Source of the DNA: Carnegiea gigantea | Lineage: Eukaryota; Streptophyta; Magnoliopsida; Caryophyllales; Cactaceae | Assembly: GCA_029747015.1 (NCBI GenBank) | Contig: JAKOGI010000183.1 | Location: 436,501-500,500 of the forward strand | Reading direction: 5' to 3' | DNA: 64,000 bases | Part shown: positions 1 through 13,018 of the stretch, one piece after another | Numbering within the stretch: position 1 is the first letter of the stretch | Layout of the letters: each line of letters begins with the position of its first letter | Translations under genes and position numbers: made by a program | The notes under the pieces: generated by a model | Databases searched by the model: none | What the model was told of the DNA's origin: nothing | Seen by the model: the letters and a program-made list of their open reading frames with translations, nothing else

Positions 1-80
1 AAAATAGAAATTAATTGAGACCCCCTATTTATAAATCATTTTCCCTTATGCATTCATTCTATCGTGTTCTCATTTGCGCC

Positions 81-218
81 ACTGTTTTTTTTTTTTTTTT
101 TTTTTGGTTCAAATGAGCCATGAAGGCAGTACAATATAATGGGAGGAGGGAGAATCGAACCTGAGACCTAGTGTACTCAGAACCTCAATCTTAACCACTT
201 GGCCAAAATTCCACCGGT
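81..218 (-). mobile_element. tRNA-derived SINE with 9-bp target-site duplication
   Basis: Read on the minus strand, the element has a tRNA-like head with A box TGGCCAAGTGGTTAAG and B box GGTTCGATTC about 35 bp apart. It ends in an oligo(A) tail, seen as the T run at about 85-105 on the plus strand. The 9-bp word ATTTGCGCC flanks it exactly at 72-80 and 219-227, as expected of target-primed insertion. The A/B spacing and the TGGCCAAGTGG start resemble a tRNA-Ser or tRNA-Leu ancestor. It does not fold into an intact tRNA gene and carries a tail, so SINE is preferred over tRNA. Confidence 0.85.
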
Positions 219-1540
219 ATTTGCGCCGCCTATTTGAAACCCCACTTATACATCACATATATTCATCCTGTTTGGGGGAAAAATCAGCCTTTTGTATATT
301 TCTTAAGTTATTAGTTGTCATAGGAAGTGGAAGGAGTGAGGTTAATTTAATTTCTTATTGAGAAAAAATAAAATGCCATAAATCATGCCCTATATCCACA
401 GTATATTATTTAACAACCATCTTTGCAATATTAATCGTATATTTGAACATTTTTTTAATGAATTAATGATATGATTCTCTACACTTTTTCCAGACGAAAA
501 GAATAAACAAAGATATCATGATCATACCAAAGATAATAGGCATATGCTTAAATTCATTATTGCAAGCTCTGGCTTTAATTTTGGCAGTCCAATCCTCACT
601 AGATACAAGATATCTTAGGTATCATAACAAGTCCCGTTTACTGATTATATTTACTTGGGGAAAAAAAAGCTCAATTACTAATTTTGTGGCGACGTATATT
701 AATAAATTACTCATATACGTACTATTTATGGATAAGATCGAATACATCCTTTTGAAACTATTATATCGATCCTAGTACAAAGCTTATAATATGTCTAAAA
801 TTAATTTTGGATTTGAATTTTGTGAACTGAGAAAATTTGTTGCGCACAGAAGAGATCTACTTGTTAATAACCAACAATATATAGCTAAATTCTGATAAAA
901 CAAAGGATCAAAGAACCGATCGAAAAGAATCTAATATGACGCGTGGTAAAGGCTTAGTGTTTTCTTCTGGAATAATTAAGAATTCAGCAACTTCATAAAT
1001 TTGCATGACCCAGATATAGTTGACCCAGCAGTTTGTAATTTCTTTTGATGGGGTATGATTAAGATTTACACTTTGATTCATCCCCAAAAACGATTAGTAT
1101 TGTGGTGATAAGATTGGAATTCAAAGCTCAAACCCTCAATTTCTAGGCTTCCAATAAGGGCAGATTCTAACTTTAATTTGGCATATATATATACCTACCC
1201 AATTCAGTAACTCTACCTGTTCACAACTTTATTCTTTTGTCTATTTTAATGTCTATTTTCTCATTATTGAAGAGGTGTATGTTATTACCTCTATATTATT
1301 TAGCATTGAAAATAATTAATAGCTTCAAGGTTCTATTCTTTTTGTCATAATGTCTTGGTCATGTCACGTCTTTTATTTTCACTTCAATTATTTCTAAGAG
1401 CATACAAGAAGTCGTCATTATTTCGAGCTTAATTTTTAAAGACAATGAAACCCAAAAAAAATTTTAAAAAAATAAAAGTCTTCAAGGTGATATAGATGAT
1501 CATATGTGCACCTAAACGACCACAACTCTCTCTCTCTCTA

Positions 1541-1542
1541 TG

Positions 1543-1622
<80 letters not shown>
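1541..1622. repeat. (CT)n/(AT)n dinucleotide microsatellite
   Basis: A short CT run passes into about 75 bp of nearly pure AT dinucleotide, broken once by TTAT. It lies upstream of the visible NAC exons. Confidence 0.9.
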
Positions 1623-1627
<5 letters not shown>

Positions 1628-2116
1628 CGTGTATAAATTGTTTCAAAATAAAAAGTACAATGACATAATGTTCTTTTTTTGATGAAACGACATGATATTC
1701 TTGAAAATAGTTAATATGAGAATTTGATGTAAGAATTGTGAGAATAAATTTCGAAATCTCAAAATTGCTACTTAGGAAATTGGGGTATCTAAAGTGATAG
1801 TGTTGGAATTATGTTGGAAATAAGGTCAAAATTTGTAATTAAAGATGCTAATCTTAGATTTTTATTTAAAAATTATCCTTTCAGTCAGAAATCAGAATTA
1901 AGATACTCCTATATATATCAAGCAAAGTATATGAGATCATATTGATAATTTACAATCCCAAAAATAACTTCTCGTCCCCCACCCCCTCGTCAAGTTCTTA
2001 ACAAATTTATTTTAATTAACTCAAAACTTATAAGTGAATATAACAAATACTTCCCAATTATCAATTATTCATTCATTCATTCATTCATTTATTTACTTAA
2101 CGTTACTCATAAGCAG

Positions 2117-3513
2117 AGGTGGCTAAGCTCAACAACAGTGAATGGTACTTCTTCAGCTTTCGCGATCGCAAGTATGCCACAGGTTTTCGGACCAATCGGG
2201 CAACGACATCTGGATACTGGAAAGCCACGGGTAAGGATCGGGTCATATACGACCCGAAGACCCGGGAGATAGTAGGGATGAGAAAGACTTTGGTTTTTTA
2301 TCGGAATCGGGCCCCGAATGGGATCAAAACAGGTTGGATCATGCATGAGTTCCGGTTGGAAAGCCCACATATGCCTCCGAAGGTACGTAAGAACCAAAAT
2401 TCGTACATATTCTACTACTATACATACCTGTTGTCTTAAACTTAAACATTTAAACTGGTTGATATCTATATCTATGTATTTATCGAACGCGAAAATAATC
2501 GTTAAATTTTAGGTTGACATATATATTCTATAGAGTACACATGAAAGCACTTGCATGCACATGCAAGCTCTTTGCATTGCATCATGATATGACTAAGGAT
2601 GATATATATGTTTGCCATAGTCTCTATCCAAAGTGTAAGGAATGGTCTTATATGTCTATGTGGTCATTTTCTCCACTTACATGTCACATTAATTCTTTGG
2701 ACTAGTCCAAATTTTTTGTGGCTAGTACAGTTTTAAAAGAATTTAATTCTAATTTTTTTTTTTTTTTACATTTATTCACTTTTAAGTCTCCTTTTACATC
2801 GGAAAAAAAGAAGAATTAGTATTGCCACTGGCAAAATTTATCTCAATGTATTTCTAAATCAGATCTTATCAAAAGTTTGAATTTTTATGTATAAATTACA
2901 TTAATTATATGGCCAATTAATTCACAGTTTCAAAAAAATAAATTTAAAATAAAATATTTCATATGAAACTTTTGTTTAAAACATAAATTCTTTACCTAAA
3001 ATCGATGCATTAATTTTACTTGCAGAAAATGGCTAATAAATATTCTAATTCTAGCAGGAAGACTGGGTGTTATGCAGAGTGTTTCACAAGAACAAGGGAG
3101 AAAACAATGCAGATAACCCTATCTTTGATAATCAAACCACAATTAGCTCTTCTTCTCCACCCTTTGATAATCAAAAATATAACCAGCAAATTTGTAGATG
3201 CCATCAAATTCAGTCAATATCTTCAACTAACCCCTCAATATCATCATCATCTGCTCCAAACAACAGCAATGCTTTAAGCAATTACTCGCCGTCATTAAAC
3301 CCTAACAATCTTCTGAAGCAGTGCGCCTCCAGCAGCTTCTCCTTGAGCGATTTGATCAACCCGAGCACGAAAGATGGTGGAGATGATTATGGGTTCTTGT
3401 GGAATGACATGGATTTTGAGGACATCAGCAATAACAAGTTCGGAGGAGGAGCTGCTCATCATGATTTTCTCCCTCCTTTAATTCCACAGTGTCATGATCA
3501 TTTAGAGATGTGA
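2117..3513 (+). CDS. NAC-domain transcription factor, NAC1/NAC021-022-like (exons 2 and 3 only)
   Basis: Exons 2117-2382 and 3058-3513 join in phase 0 across AAG|GTACGT and TAGCAG|GAAGAC. They give 239 residues and stop at TGA 3511-3513. Exon 2 carries NAC subdomains C and [13 protein letters not shown], the DNA-contacting block around [27 protein letters not shown] and MHEFRL. Exon 3 opens with [11 protein letters not shown] (subdomain E), followed by a Ser/Asn-rich activation region with a SLSDLINPS segment and an acidic stretch ([13 protein letters not shown]). NAC proteins are nuclear, plant-specific DNA-binding regulators. The spelling of the domain suggests the NAC1/NAC021-022 group. 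Exon 2 begins after CAG with a split codon, so about 55-60 N-terminal residues, including the dimerisation subdomains A and B, lie on an exon not seen here. The gene is either cut by the window edge beyond a first intron of at least 2.1 kb, or truncated. Confidence 0.9.
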
Positions 3514-5103
3514 GATTTTAGGGTTTATATGTAGTAAGAAATACATAATGTAGGTGTCTTTGTGATGTACCCAAAGAAAATTTGTTGATTTGTGGATGTT
3601 TATATTGTGAATTCAGCTTGGTGTTAGTTGATAGATCTATATGGGATTTATAGGAGATCTTTACGTAGGAGTATGTTGCGGTTTGTATATTGCTTAGCTA
3701 GGGTTTAGTTGGGTTATCATCATGATAACAATTTATAGTGGCATGGCCTTGTATTAGACTATTGTTACATGTATTTGATCATATATATATATATATGGTT
3801 GTGATGCGACTTTAATTGGACTTATGGAATGGTTCAATGGTTTCTTCTGCCATGGTTTTGACATATATATATATATTAATCATTTCTATTGATAAAGTTT
3901 TCGAGGATTGAGATTACAAATGTGGAAATTCATTATTGATGAATCTAAATCTCATACATTTATATCATCCTTGTATTATTATACCTAAATTTGTGAAACA
4001 TTGTAAGGAGTCGATCGATTTGATCTGTACTCTCATTATTTCATCCTTGCTGAAATGATAAATTTTTGCATCATTTGTGTTATATTGGAAAAATAAAAAA
4101 AATTTCCCCTTTTTGGTTAAAAAAATGTATTTGGAAAGTAACGTACATCTAGATCAAGTAATAAGTGATTGATCATGATACGTGAATATTGATTTTAAAA
4201 GACGTGTCATGATGAACAACTCTCCTGTGTCTTTACTATAGTTGTGGGAATTGACAGATCAACAGAGTTGAGTATAAAGCTGCGTCATTCCTAAAAAAGA
4301 GAGAAGACGGGAAATTCACTTTTCTCGGTGGCTTACATTAAACTATCAATTTAAACTTTATTTCATAGAAAATAATACGTTTCCACTCTTTTAGCATATT
4401 AACTTTGTGCGGATAAATCCAGGGTTGGAATGTTTGATTGGCAAACTTCTCAGCGATAAACACTTTCTTTCCATTTGCCCTCATTCCATTCTATTTTTTT
4501 GAGCTAAAATTATCGATAGCATGTTTTCGCTGACGACTACAACCATTAGAACATAATGTAAGACTCGATATTTGGAAAATTCAATCAAACCAAACCAATA
4601 TGATTAACTTTGATTTCTACTGATAATGATCATCCAACTAAACTTTAATGACGTGAGCCAACATGTGCTCAATACTCATAATGATTGATCTTGTACAAGT
4701 ATTTGTATGAAAAAAGGCTGTCTATCTATGAATCTTCTCGCACATCAACAAAACACGACGATACTAAACATCGCAGTTGTATTGACAATGATTAATATGT
4801 GACTTGTACTGACCTTCGAGCTAATTATGGTGGTATCACCGGTATGAATGAAGGCCTGGGGTACTTAACTATCGATATCCCCAACAAATTTTGAAAAAAT
4901 TTGAATTGAGCAGAAACCAAGACGATATGACACTCTCGAGAGTATGCACTGCAATGTGGTTTTGGTTAGCAAAAGCAATTAGAAACCAAAAAGGCTTACA
5001 TAAATTTTATCTTGCGATTGAAATATAACGCTACAAAATTTGTGAAAATGTGCTACATTTGATGCAACAAGAATAACGAAACACAGTCGAATATTGAACA
5101 AAA
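3514..5103. other. Convergent intergenic region between NAC and UTP7
   Basis: This is the 3' flank of both converging genes. It contains short AT runs at 3782-3796 and 3864-3874. No coding potential, RNA gene or recognisable repeat family was seen. Confidence 0.6.
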
Positions 5104-8100
5104 TCAAGCAGTTTTCTTCTTAACAAACCGTTGCAATGATTTTGGCAACTCAGCTTCTTCTTGGCTGATTCTCTGTCTCTTCTTTCTGGACAGCTCTTCA
5201 TCATCCTTCATTTTTTGCTCCACAAATGGCCTCTTTGCTATCTCCACAATCTCCTGCTTCTTTTTCGCCCTTTTACTCGGTTTGTTCCTACCTTTGGTTT
5301 TCTTCTTGAACTCCTTGTTCTTGACTGCTGCAACTGCCGCCTCCATCTCTTCCTCTCTCTCTTTCTGTGTAGGCTTGTCCTTCTTCCTTGGTGGCCTTAC
5401 TGTCCCGATTTTCTTCGGGTCCAACATGATCGACTCTGGAGGGAGTTTGTCCAAAAGAGACCGAACTTCCTTCTCCCGCCTTTGTTTTGGAGTTTCGTAT
5501 GGGTTGGCCACCCAAGAATCAAAGTTCGGCTCCCCAGAACCGGGGATGAGGATAGATGACCATCCCATTGAGTGTCCAATACCAAGAACATCTTCATAGG
5601 GTCGAAATGAGACCTTGCGAATCTGGTAGCCTTTTGCCATAGAGTGCCTCATGTACCAGTCATAATTCTGAGAACCAGAAGAGTCTCTCAGAACTTGAAC
5701 AAACGACCCAGTTGAAGCCGCAAGCAAGCCCTTTTGGCTGAAATCCAAGGACTTCGCATGACCCGGGAGGGTCTGAAAAACCTCAAATTTCCTCAAGTCC
5801 CACAATTTGATTTTCCTCTCCATCCCGGCTGTTGCCATAAGATGCCCATTTGGGTGGAAGGCCAAGGCCGTTAATGGCCCATGATGGCATAGCATTTTGA
5901 CTAGAGGGTTGGGGCTTGTAGGCTTCCACATGGTGACTGTGCCACTTGAATGCCCTAAGCCAACAACACCATTGTAGGGATTTACTTGCATCACATCAGT
6001 CCGCCCTAGACCAGTCCGGTAGTTGGCTATCATCTCACCCATAGTGACATCTTGATAATGGAGCTGCCCAAATTTATTAATGGATGCCAAAAGGAAATGG
6101 TTCCTCAAGAACTGAAGCCTCAGCACAGCACCATGTTCCTGAAAAAGGAAGAGTACAATTGTTTTTCATTTTAATCACTACATATCAGAAGTTCAGAATC
6201 ATTGATAGACAACGATGACCAAGAGATAGCACCTCTGCTAGTTTCCATAATAACATGAGTATTACAGGCCAAGCAACCTAGAGTTTTATTTTAAAAACCT
6301 AATGAAAAGGGCAGCTCAGGGTACAACCATCAGGAAGTGAATGACTTTCCCTCGCAGATGCCAGCAGCCACCAGCTCTTGTTAGGATCCCCCCACCCCCT
6401 TGCCTTACAAATACGCATTTCTGTGGTTCAAGCTAAAGCAAATTGCAAATTATCTCTAAATACGTATGCATATCAAAAGTATATCTTACAAATAAAAACA
6501 CACATAAAAACAATTATTTTTTTTTTTGGATCAGGACATAAAAATAATTATAAAATACAGATAATTAAGTCTCCGGATATTCCTGGACCTTACGATACCA
6601 GAGACGTCAATAATGGACATCCACCAAGAACATACATCAGCCAAAGTATATTGTTGGACAGGCACCACAAAGCAGCATCCATCAGGAGTGAACATGACAA
6701 AAAAGGGGCATAAACAATAGTCCTTCAAAAGAATCAAAGAAACCAGAACTGAAAGGCAACACCAAGTGCCCCAATTTTAACAACATGAGGACAGGTCACA
6801 GATCAAACTACGTGTCACTGATTTAAGTAAGCTGACCAAAGAGCCACATCCAATCCAATCAAGCTTGATGAACCATTGAACAGAGAATAATATAAAAAGG
6901 GCATAGATTTGTTTTGGTCAAGCTCTGTACCTTCAAACAGTGCAGCTCTACACCATCTCTGTTATATATGTAAGGATACCTGCCAAAATTTTTAGTGCCT
7001 AGCATTAAATGTTTAGGAAGTATCAAGCTTATTGGTTATGAGCTAGTAGCTGTACGCAAGGGAAGACGCGGCAAACCAGAAAACAGAATGACTTATCGAA
7101 TAAAACAGAACAATACAGTATGTACATCTATGTATAATATGATCCCACAACAGCCAATAGGCAGGTGATGTTAATACGCTTAGTAAAGGGAAATGAAGAC
7201 AACCAATCCATCGAATGAAGCAAGAGGATGGAGTGAAGAAGAAACATCAAAAACACCCTCTTCATACACTGAAAAATGCTTGTTACATTTAAGCGTAAGC
7301 TGTTTCAAGAAGCATAAATGATAACCATGCATAGGCAGCCACTCAAGAGTAAACAGAGTTTTGGGAGACGAGATCTCACTTCTTTTGAGCAGCAGCAAAG
7401 AACAACTCATTGTGCAAGAATACAACATCTCGTACAGTTTCCCTCACCTGTAACAGTTGGGAACATTAACTCAGGAATAATTCAGGTGGACATTCCTTTC
7501 CTTATAGGAAAATTCAGGCACTTCATGTTCAATGCAACACAAGGATTTAAACAGGTTTGGCAAATCTCCCCCCCCCCCCCCCAAAAAAAAAAAAAAAACC
7601 CACGGGGTGCCAAAACCCCCAAAGGGGGGAAAAGGGTGGAGGGAAAAGAAAACGTAACCGAAAAATAAATTATGGAGTCTCAATACAATGAGCATTTGTC
7701 CTCAAATCCATTGGTTGCCTACATGCTTTCATCCACCCCACCCACTAGTAGCACATCCTTGGCCTTCTTGGCTGAATTTAATAGAACCAAACCAAGTGCA
7801 AAGTTAAATGCGTGAGAGATTTTTTAAATAGTTCACATAATAGGGTCTCCATTCTATACTTCACATTGATTTCCTCTTCAAGGACAACGAATTCCATTTT
7901 CCAACAATCCAAAAGTCAACACTAGCAATGCAGGGGCAACATTAAACAGATAGATAATATTGAGTTGAGGTGTCCAGAAGAAAACATATCAACCTCTAGT
8001 ATTTAAAACTCAGTATGCATGCATAGATCCTACATCTCAAAGAAAATATTATAAATTGTGGCTTTAGGAGACAAGCAAAGGGAAGACAGAGAACACAATA

Positions 8101-11100
8101 CTGTTGAATTTATATACACCTCAACATTTTTTGCAAAAATCAGCCAAGCGCCCTCAATCGAAGTTTTAACTAACAACTAATTCCATTTTCAATAAAGAAT
8201 AGGCTCAGAACAGCACAAGCCCTCTTCTGTTCTCATATGTATGAACCCAAATGAGGGTTCCAGAATGCAACAGATGTAAAAGAATTTCCACCGGAACAGA
8301 TCCATCCACGAATCATGAGATAAGAGTTACAATAAAATCCATTAAAATAACAAACTTGGAGTCTTGGACAATTCAATATCTGCAAGCCCAAAGGATACCT
8401 GGAATTCTTTAAGTAGATCCATATTTTTCACATCAAGCACTCCTATGTGACCCTTGCGGCCTGCAACTGCCATATATCGCCCACTTGGAGTGAAATCAAG
8501 TGTGTATGGACCGAATCCTGCATGCAGAATTGAAAACAGAAGTATCATTCCGACAAGGGAAAATTTGCAAAAATACAAATATTATCAGGTTCTGGATACA
8601 CCTACATCATAACAGTTGTCTCCGACTTCAAATGAAAAGCTTGAAAATATTTCAACAAACCATTGAAGTCATTTTTCACTTTTTCCTTAATCATAACAAG
8701 CAAAGAAACTTCAGGTAAACACAAATACGGAAATCAATGTACCAAGTATTAGCATCATACTGTTCTTAATTGAGTCATAAGTGCCCAATTTGGTTCAAAT
8801 TCAACTCGGGGCAAGGGATGTATTCAGCACTGGGAAAAGAGGGGAAGAGGAAGCCCTTAACTTCCCTGTACATTTGGTTTGGTTTTTTGAAGGATTTAAA
8901 TCACAGTCGTCAATGCTTGGTTGAGTATTTAACACAACTCCATTTCACCATCTCAGCCATAGAGTCCGCACTCTGTTGTATCCCCTCTTTCTTCTCCACC
9001 ATCCAACCCTTCTGCTAACCCTCAGCCTCCTCCTCTGCCCATCACTGTCTTTCATACCTTGAACCTCTTCTCTGCCCCTCCACCTCTCTTCTGCACCATC
9101 GACCTCCCCAAAGTCTTCACCATTACTCTTTTCATCCCACCTATTCCAGCCTTTTAGCATCGCTTGTGAATATCATCATCCTCAATTTATCATAGTAAAT
9201 CGCTGCCATGCATTGCTCAACCCCATCCTACACCTCTGATGGTCTGGTCGGGACATTATGGTCTGGTCGGGACATTAGGCGCATAATCCAACCACCCAAG
9301 CAGAGGCGTTGGCCATTCTGTTGTATCTCCTCTTTCTTCTCCACCATCCAACCCTTCTGCTAACCCTCAGCCTGCTCCTCTGCCCATCACTGTCTTTCAT
9401 ACCTTGAACCTCTTCTCTGCCCCTCCACCTCTCTTCTGCACCATCAACCTCCCCAAAGTCTTCACCATTACTCTTTTTATCCCACCTATTCCAGCCTTTT
9501 AGCACCGCTTGTGAATATCATCATCCTCGATTTATCATATTAAATAGCTGCCATGCATTGCTCAACCCCATCCTACACCTCTGATGGCCTGGTCGGGACA
9601 TTATGGTCTGGTCGGGACATTAGGCACATAATCCAACCACCCAAGCAGAGGCGTTATATCAAGACCAATATCCGCCCAATGTAGATAATTGAATCAATAA
9701 TGCTCATTGTAGCGAAGGCGATAGGCAGAAGCAGCATATTTCATCCCTTTGCGTTTATTTAGTGCTGATGTGGCACTGTGAGTGATCGATACAAGATGGA
9801 TACACAATGGAGATGACAGTGATGGCCCTGCAACAGAAGAATGTGGTGAAAGGGTCTTAACGTAGAGGATCTCATTTTGGAGAGGGGGTGAACGTGGAGT
9901 TTAGCTATCAGCATGGTGGGTAGCAGTCCCAAGGGTAGCTGGTGCCAAGGTGGCGTAAATAGTGTCTTTATAGGTTATGGAGTTTAGGACTCATTGGGGT
10001 GACAGGATTGGCAATGTAGGGAGGGTACAAGCATAAAGTATGTTGGTAGTGGGTGGTGGACATGGTGTTGTCAAAGGGGATGGCAGAATGACAGAACTCT
10101 GATTCAGAATGAATCCAATAAGAAAATGATTATGCTTCCTTCCATGAAGTATTAGGAGTTAATATTTTTGTGTAGGGTCCAATAGAATTAATCCCTCTAC
10201 AATTAAGAGGTAAGTTGCCACATCCCTCCCCCCCAAAAAAAAAACCAAAAAAAAAAGGGAAAGAAAATTGCCTTGGTGGGATATCTGGGGTACGGATTTG
10301 AATTTTGGAAAAGCAAATGAAGAAAACATAAACCAAACACATAGAAGGGAAATCACAGGGTCTGATGCCCGTCCCCTTTTCTAGAACCCCCTGCCAAATG
10401 GCTGAAAGTGTAAAGGCTTTCAACCTTCAAAATTTTAAATGACCAGGAGAATAAAATTGGTCACCCTCGTCACACTATGCCAGGGCAATAGACCTCACCT
10501 TCAAACTAAAACATTCTCTCCCTCATCTATATTTAGAGTATCTTAGTGTAACTACAAGTTTCTTTTTTGTAAATAAAAAAAATTAAAAAAAAAAAGTTCC
10601 CCAAAGCAGATCGCCTCGAGCCTCACTAAAATCCAACCCATGATATGCGCTACAGTGCTAGTTAGTGGCATTGGGGCATACAACGAAAATCATCAGAACC
10701 AGCAAGATAATAGTAACCTGGTAAGACCATATCATATTGCTTCTTTAAGCTTAGAATATCAACTTCTGGGACAATATCCACTTGTTTTATCCTCCATGTC
10801 TTTTCTATACCATCAGTCTCCAAGATTCCAGGTTCTGAAGGAAGAAGCCACTGAAAGATTAGACAGAGTAAGTTATCAACAGAGTAAAAACGTATCCAAC
10901 AAAAAGTGACATGAAATATTCTGGTAATCCTTAAGATACATAATATAACAGATCTTAAATTTTTCATTCAAAACTTTGGTTCTCAAGCTCTCACTCCTTC
11001 TGTTATGTTTCTCCTGTCCACCAGCACGTCATTTAGATGCAGTCGCCATCTAAACATAAAAGAAAATTTTCTACCCTGTTTGCTCCATGGCAAACCTGCA

Positions 11101-12597
11101 TGTACTCAGACTATAATAGGAACATAGGCTAGAGAAGCCATTTTGCTCCACCTCCCCCCACCGCCCGACCACTCTAAATTAAGAAGTTTTAAAACCCTAG
11201 AGAGATGTTACTTTATCATGAAACCTTTTCTATTCAGTGAAAGAAGAAAGAGGACAGGATCTGCCCTGTAATCCATTTCAAAGGAAAATTCACATAATTG
11301 CAATTCGCTTCTAACCAAAAGGATGGCAAAGGTGTTCAATGCATTAGGTCTGCAACTTATCCACAGAGGTTAAAACATAAGAACTGAGAGAAAAAGCTCC
11401 AATGTAGGCCACTCTCATGCTAATCTCATCCTCAAAAACAAAACCAAAAAAAAAAAAAGGGAAGATAGTCAAGGTCAGTTTGGTGCAGCACACGTGGATG
11501 AGGTGATCACCTTTTCAACATCAGCAGCTGCTTTTGCAGAGCGTCTATTTAACGCTTCTTTAACAGTAAGCTGTCCCTTCAGCTTTTTATCTTGCAACAC
11601 CTACAACCATCATGTTGCAAACACAGCATGAACATCAGAGATTAATTTTGTAATGAATGATGGCAATAATCTTCACAGTTCAAAACCAGCAATAACAAAA
11701 GGGGGGGTGGAGAAGCCAAAAATAGACCTGGTGGAAAACAATGTTAAGAAAGACTACCTCTAAGTTAGGACCTTCTCCTCTTAGATACTTCTTCACATTT
11801 ACATCTTCCTCCCATTCCTGCAAGGCAACATCCTCACATGATTAAAAGAAAAGAAATAGAGTTTGACACCATAGTTTACTCTGAAAGCAATAGAAATAAA
11901 AATGAAAAGCTTTCCACCTAATTAAAATAAAGCTGATGTAAGTGGCTTCAGGCTCACAAATAACAATCTTGTCGACACAAGCATACTCCTTAAACACTGC
12001 AAAGAGCGATGCATTGCCCCAGAACCCAAATTGACGAAAGCAAATTAGGTGGAAACATGGAAGTGTTTACTCGCTAAATCCATCAAGCAGTTGGTTTTTG
12101 CTTCAACCACCACTGTTCTCAAATTAACTTCAAGCTCGGGATGCATTACTTCAATGTCTTTTTTAAAAAAAAAAAAAAAAAAGCCAAAGAGGTAACTTTT
12201 ATTACTCCCATAAACTTCTCCAGCAGCGGCATAAGCAACTCTAGCAATTTAAACTTCCAACATAACTAAAACCATAAACTTTTAGGAGATTTATTGTTTC
12301 TTACAAACATAATCCAGCATTATTCAAGCTATCTCAATACAAGGAAGTAACTTTCTCCATGGTCCAGCTAAGATATGCCACAATTACCCTTTTTCAGCAG
12401 CAAACGACTTCTTTCTACTCCTACAGGACGTTGTGATTATCTCTTTGCACTGTACTACATTTCAAGATGGACGAAAAAAAAATCCAACCAAATGCATAAA
12501 CCCTAAAACATATTTAAGCATAATTACTCAAGCATTGAAGCTGAAACAAACACACCTGTTCAACAGTAGGAATAACCTTCTCTACCTTCAACCCCAT
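5104..12597 (-). CDS. UTP7: UTP7/WDR46 (BING4) small-subunit processome protein
   Basis: Eight exons on the minus strand: 12556-12597, 11758-11817, 11511-11600, 10718-10850, 8399-8517, 7380-7447, 6931-6979 and 5104-6138. All have GT/AG borders and together give 1596 nt, encoding 531 residues, close to the usual length of plant homologues. The chosen ATG (12595-12597) opens MGLKVEKVIPTVEQ and is in frame with EWEEDVNVKKYL. WD40 blades include PYTLDFTPSGRYMAVAGRKG (residues about 150-170) and a classic repeat ending in KLWDLR (about 273-304). The BING4 C-terminal domain follows (about 352-429, with GYQIRKVSFRPYEDVLGIGHS). The Lys-rich tail (about 430-531) probably provides nucleolar localisation and RNA contact. 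By family knowledge the protein is a U3 snoRNP/SSU-processome component needed for 18S rRNA maturation. A likely 5' UTR intron ends at the TTTGCAG near 12630. The gene is intact. Confidence 0.95.
8973..9655. repeat. 345-bp tandem duplication in UTP7 intron 4
   Basis: Two direct copies, 8973-9317 and 9318 to about 9655, align with only scattered substitutions (for example the repeated CTGTTGTAT start and the CAGAGGCGTT end at 9301 and 9646, exactly 345 bp apart). Each copy ends in a short internal duplication of GGTCTGGTCGGGACATTA. The minus strand of each copy reads open for about 70 codons, but the products resemble nothing known and the frame is not preserved across the unit border. Confidence 0.9.
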
Positions 12598-12710
12598 CTC
12601 TCATCTAATCACACCCTCGAATCTTCCTCAGCTGCAAAGAAGCTCAATCAATTAGACAATTGAAGCGACAAACGCCGTGAAGAAACAATTTCCATGAACA
12701 TCTAGCATAT

Positions 12711-12718
12711 AAACCCTA
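12711..12718 (+). promoter_or_regulatory. telo-box AAACCCTA near the UTP7 5' end
   Basis: AAACCCTA lies about 115 bp upstream of the UTP7 start codon, probably in the 5' leader. Together with site II motifs the telo-box is the known signature of plant ribosomal-protein and ribosome-biogenesis promoters. Confidence 0.6.
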
Positions 12719-13018
12719 CCCGAATCTGAACGCCCTACTAACAGGGGAGGCGGGGGGAGAGAAACGCCGGCAGCAAGGCGGCGGAGATATAGAGGCACCG
12801 CGGCGGAGGAGCAGAAAAATGGGTGGCGAATTTTGTGGAGTGAATTTTGCGGCGTACGAAACAAGGGTTTTGCCTGCAATTTGCAGGGTTTCTGAAAAGG
12901 ATTGTTTTTTAAAAAATGAACATATTAAATTTTGTATTTAATTTTAAGTTCGCTTTTTATTCTTTTTCCTTTTTGTTTGGTTCCTTACTTCCTCAGTAAC
13001 TCCCCTTATAGTTGGGGT

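Larger units (their letters stand above)
1..2116. other. 5' region or first intron of the NAC gene
   Basis: No exon encoding the start of a NAC domain (the LPPGFRFHPTDEE-type block) is visible in either strand of this stretch, so it is either a long first intron or the flank of a truncated gene. It contains a SINE at 81-218, an AT dinucleotide tract at about 1541-1622, and a short ATTC tetranucleotide run at about 2069-2092. The open frame at 518-775 resembles no known protein and has AT-rich, non-coding composition. Confidence 0.6.

Noticed and set aside
81..218. tRNA gene on the minus strand
   Set aside because: A and B boxes are present but the acceptor stem and anticodon arm do not pair, and an oligo(A) tail and target duplication are present. 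It is a SINE.
518..775. Open frame of 85 codons upstream of the NAC exons
   Set aside because: No resemblance to a NAC first exon or any known family; composition is like the surrounding AT-rich DNA.
3310..3360. Possible miR164 target site in the NAC tail
   Set aside because: miR164 sites are expected in NAC1-group genes and GCTTCTCC is present after AGCAGTGCGCC, but the intervening bases break complementarity. No contiguous 20-21-nt match exists.
8945..9505. Pair of repeated open frames (MLKGWNRWDxKSNGEDFGEVDG...)
   Set aside because: They are a by-product of the 345-bp tandem duplication inside a UTP7 intron; no start context, no homology, different ends in each copy.
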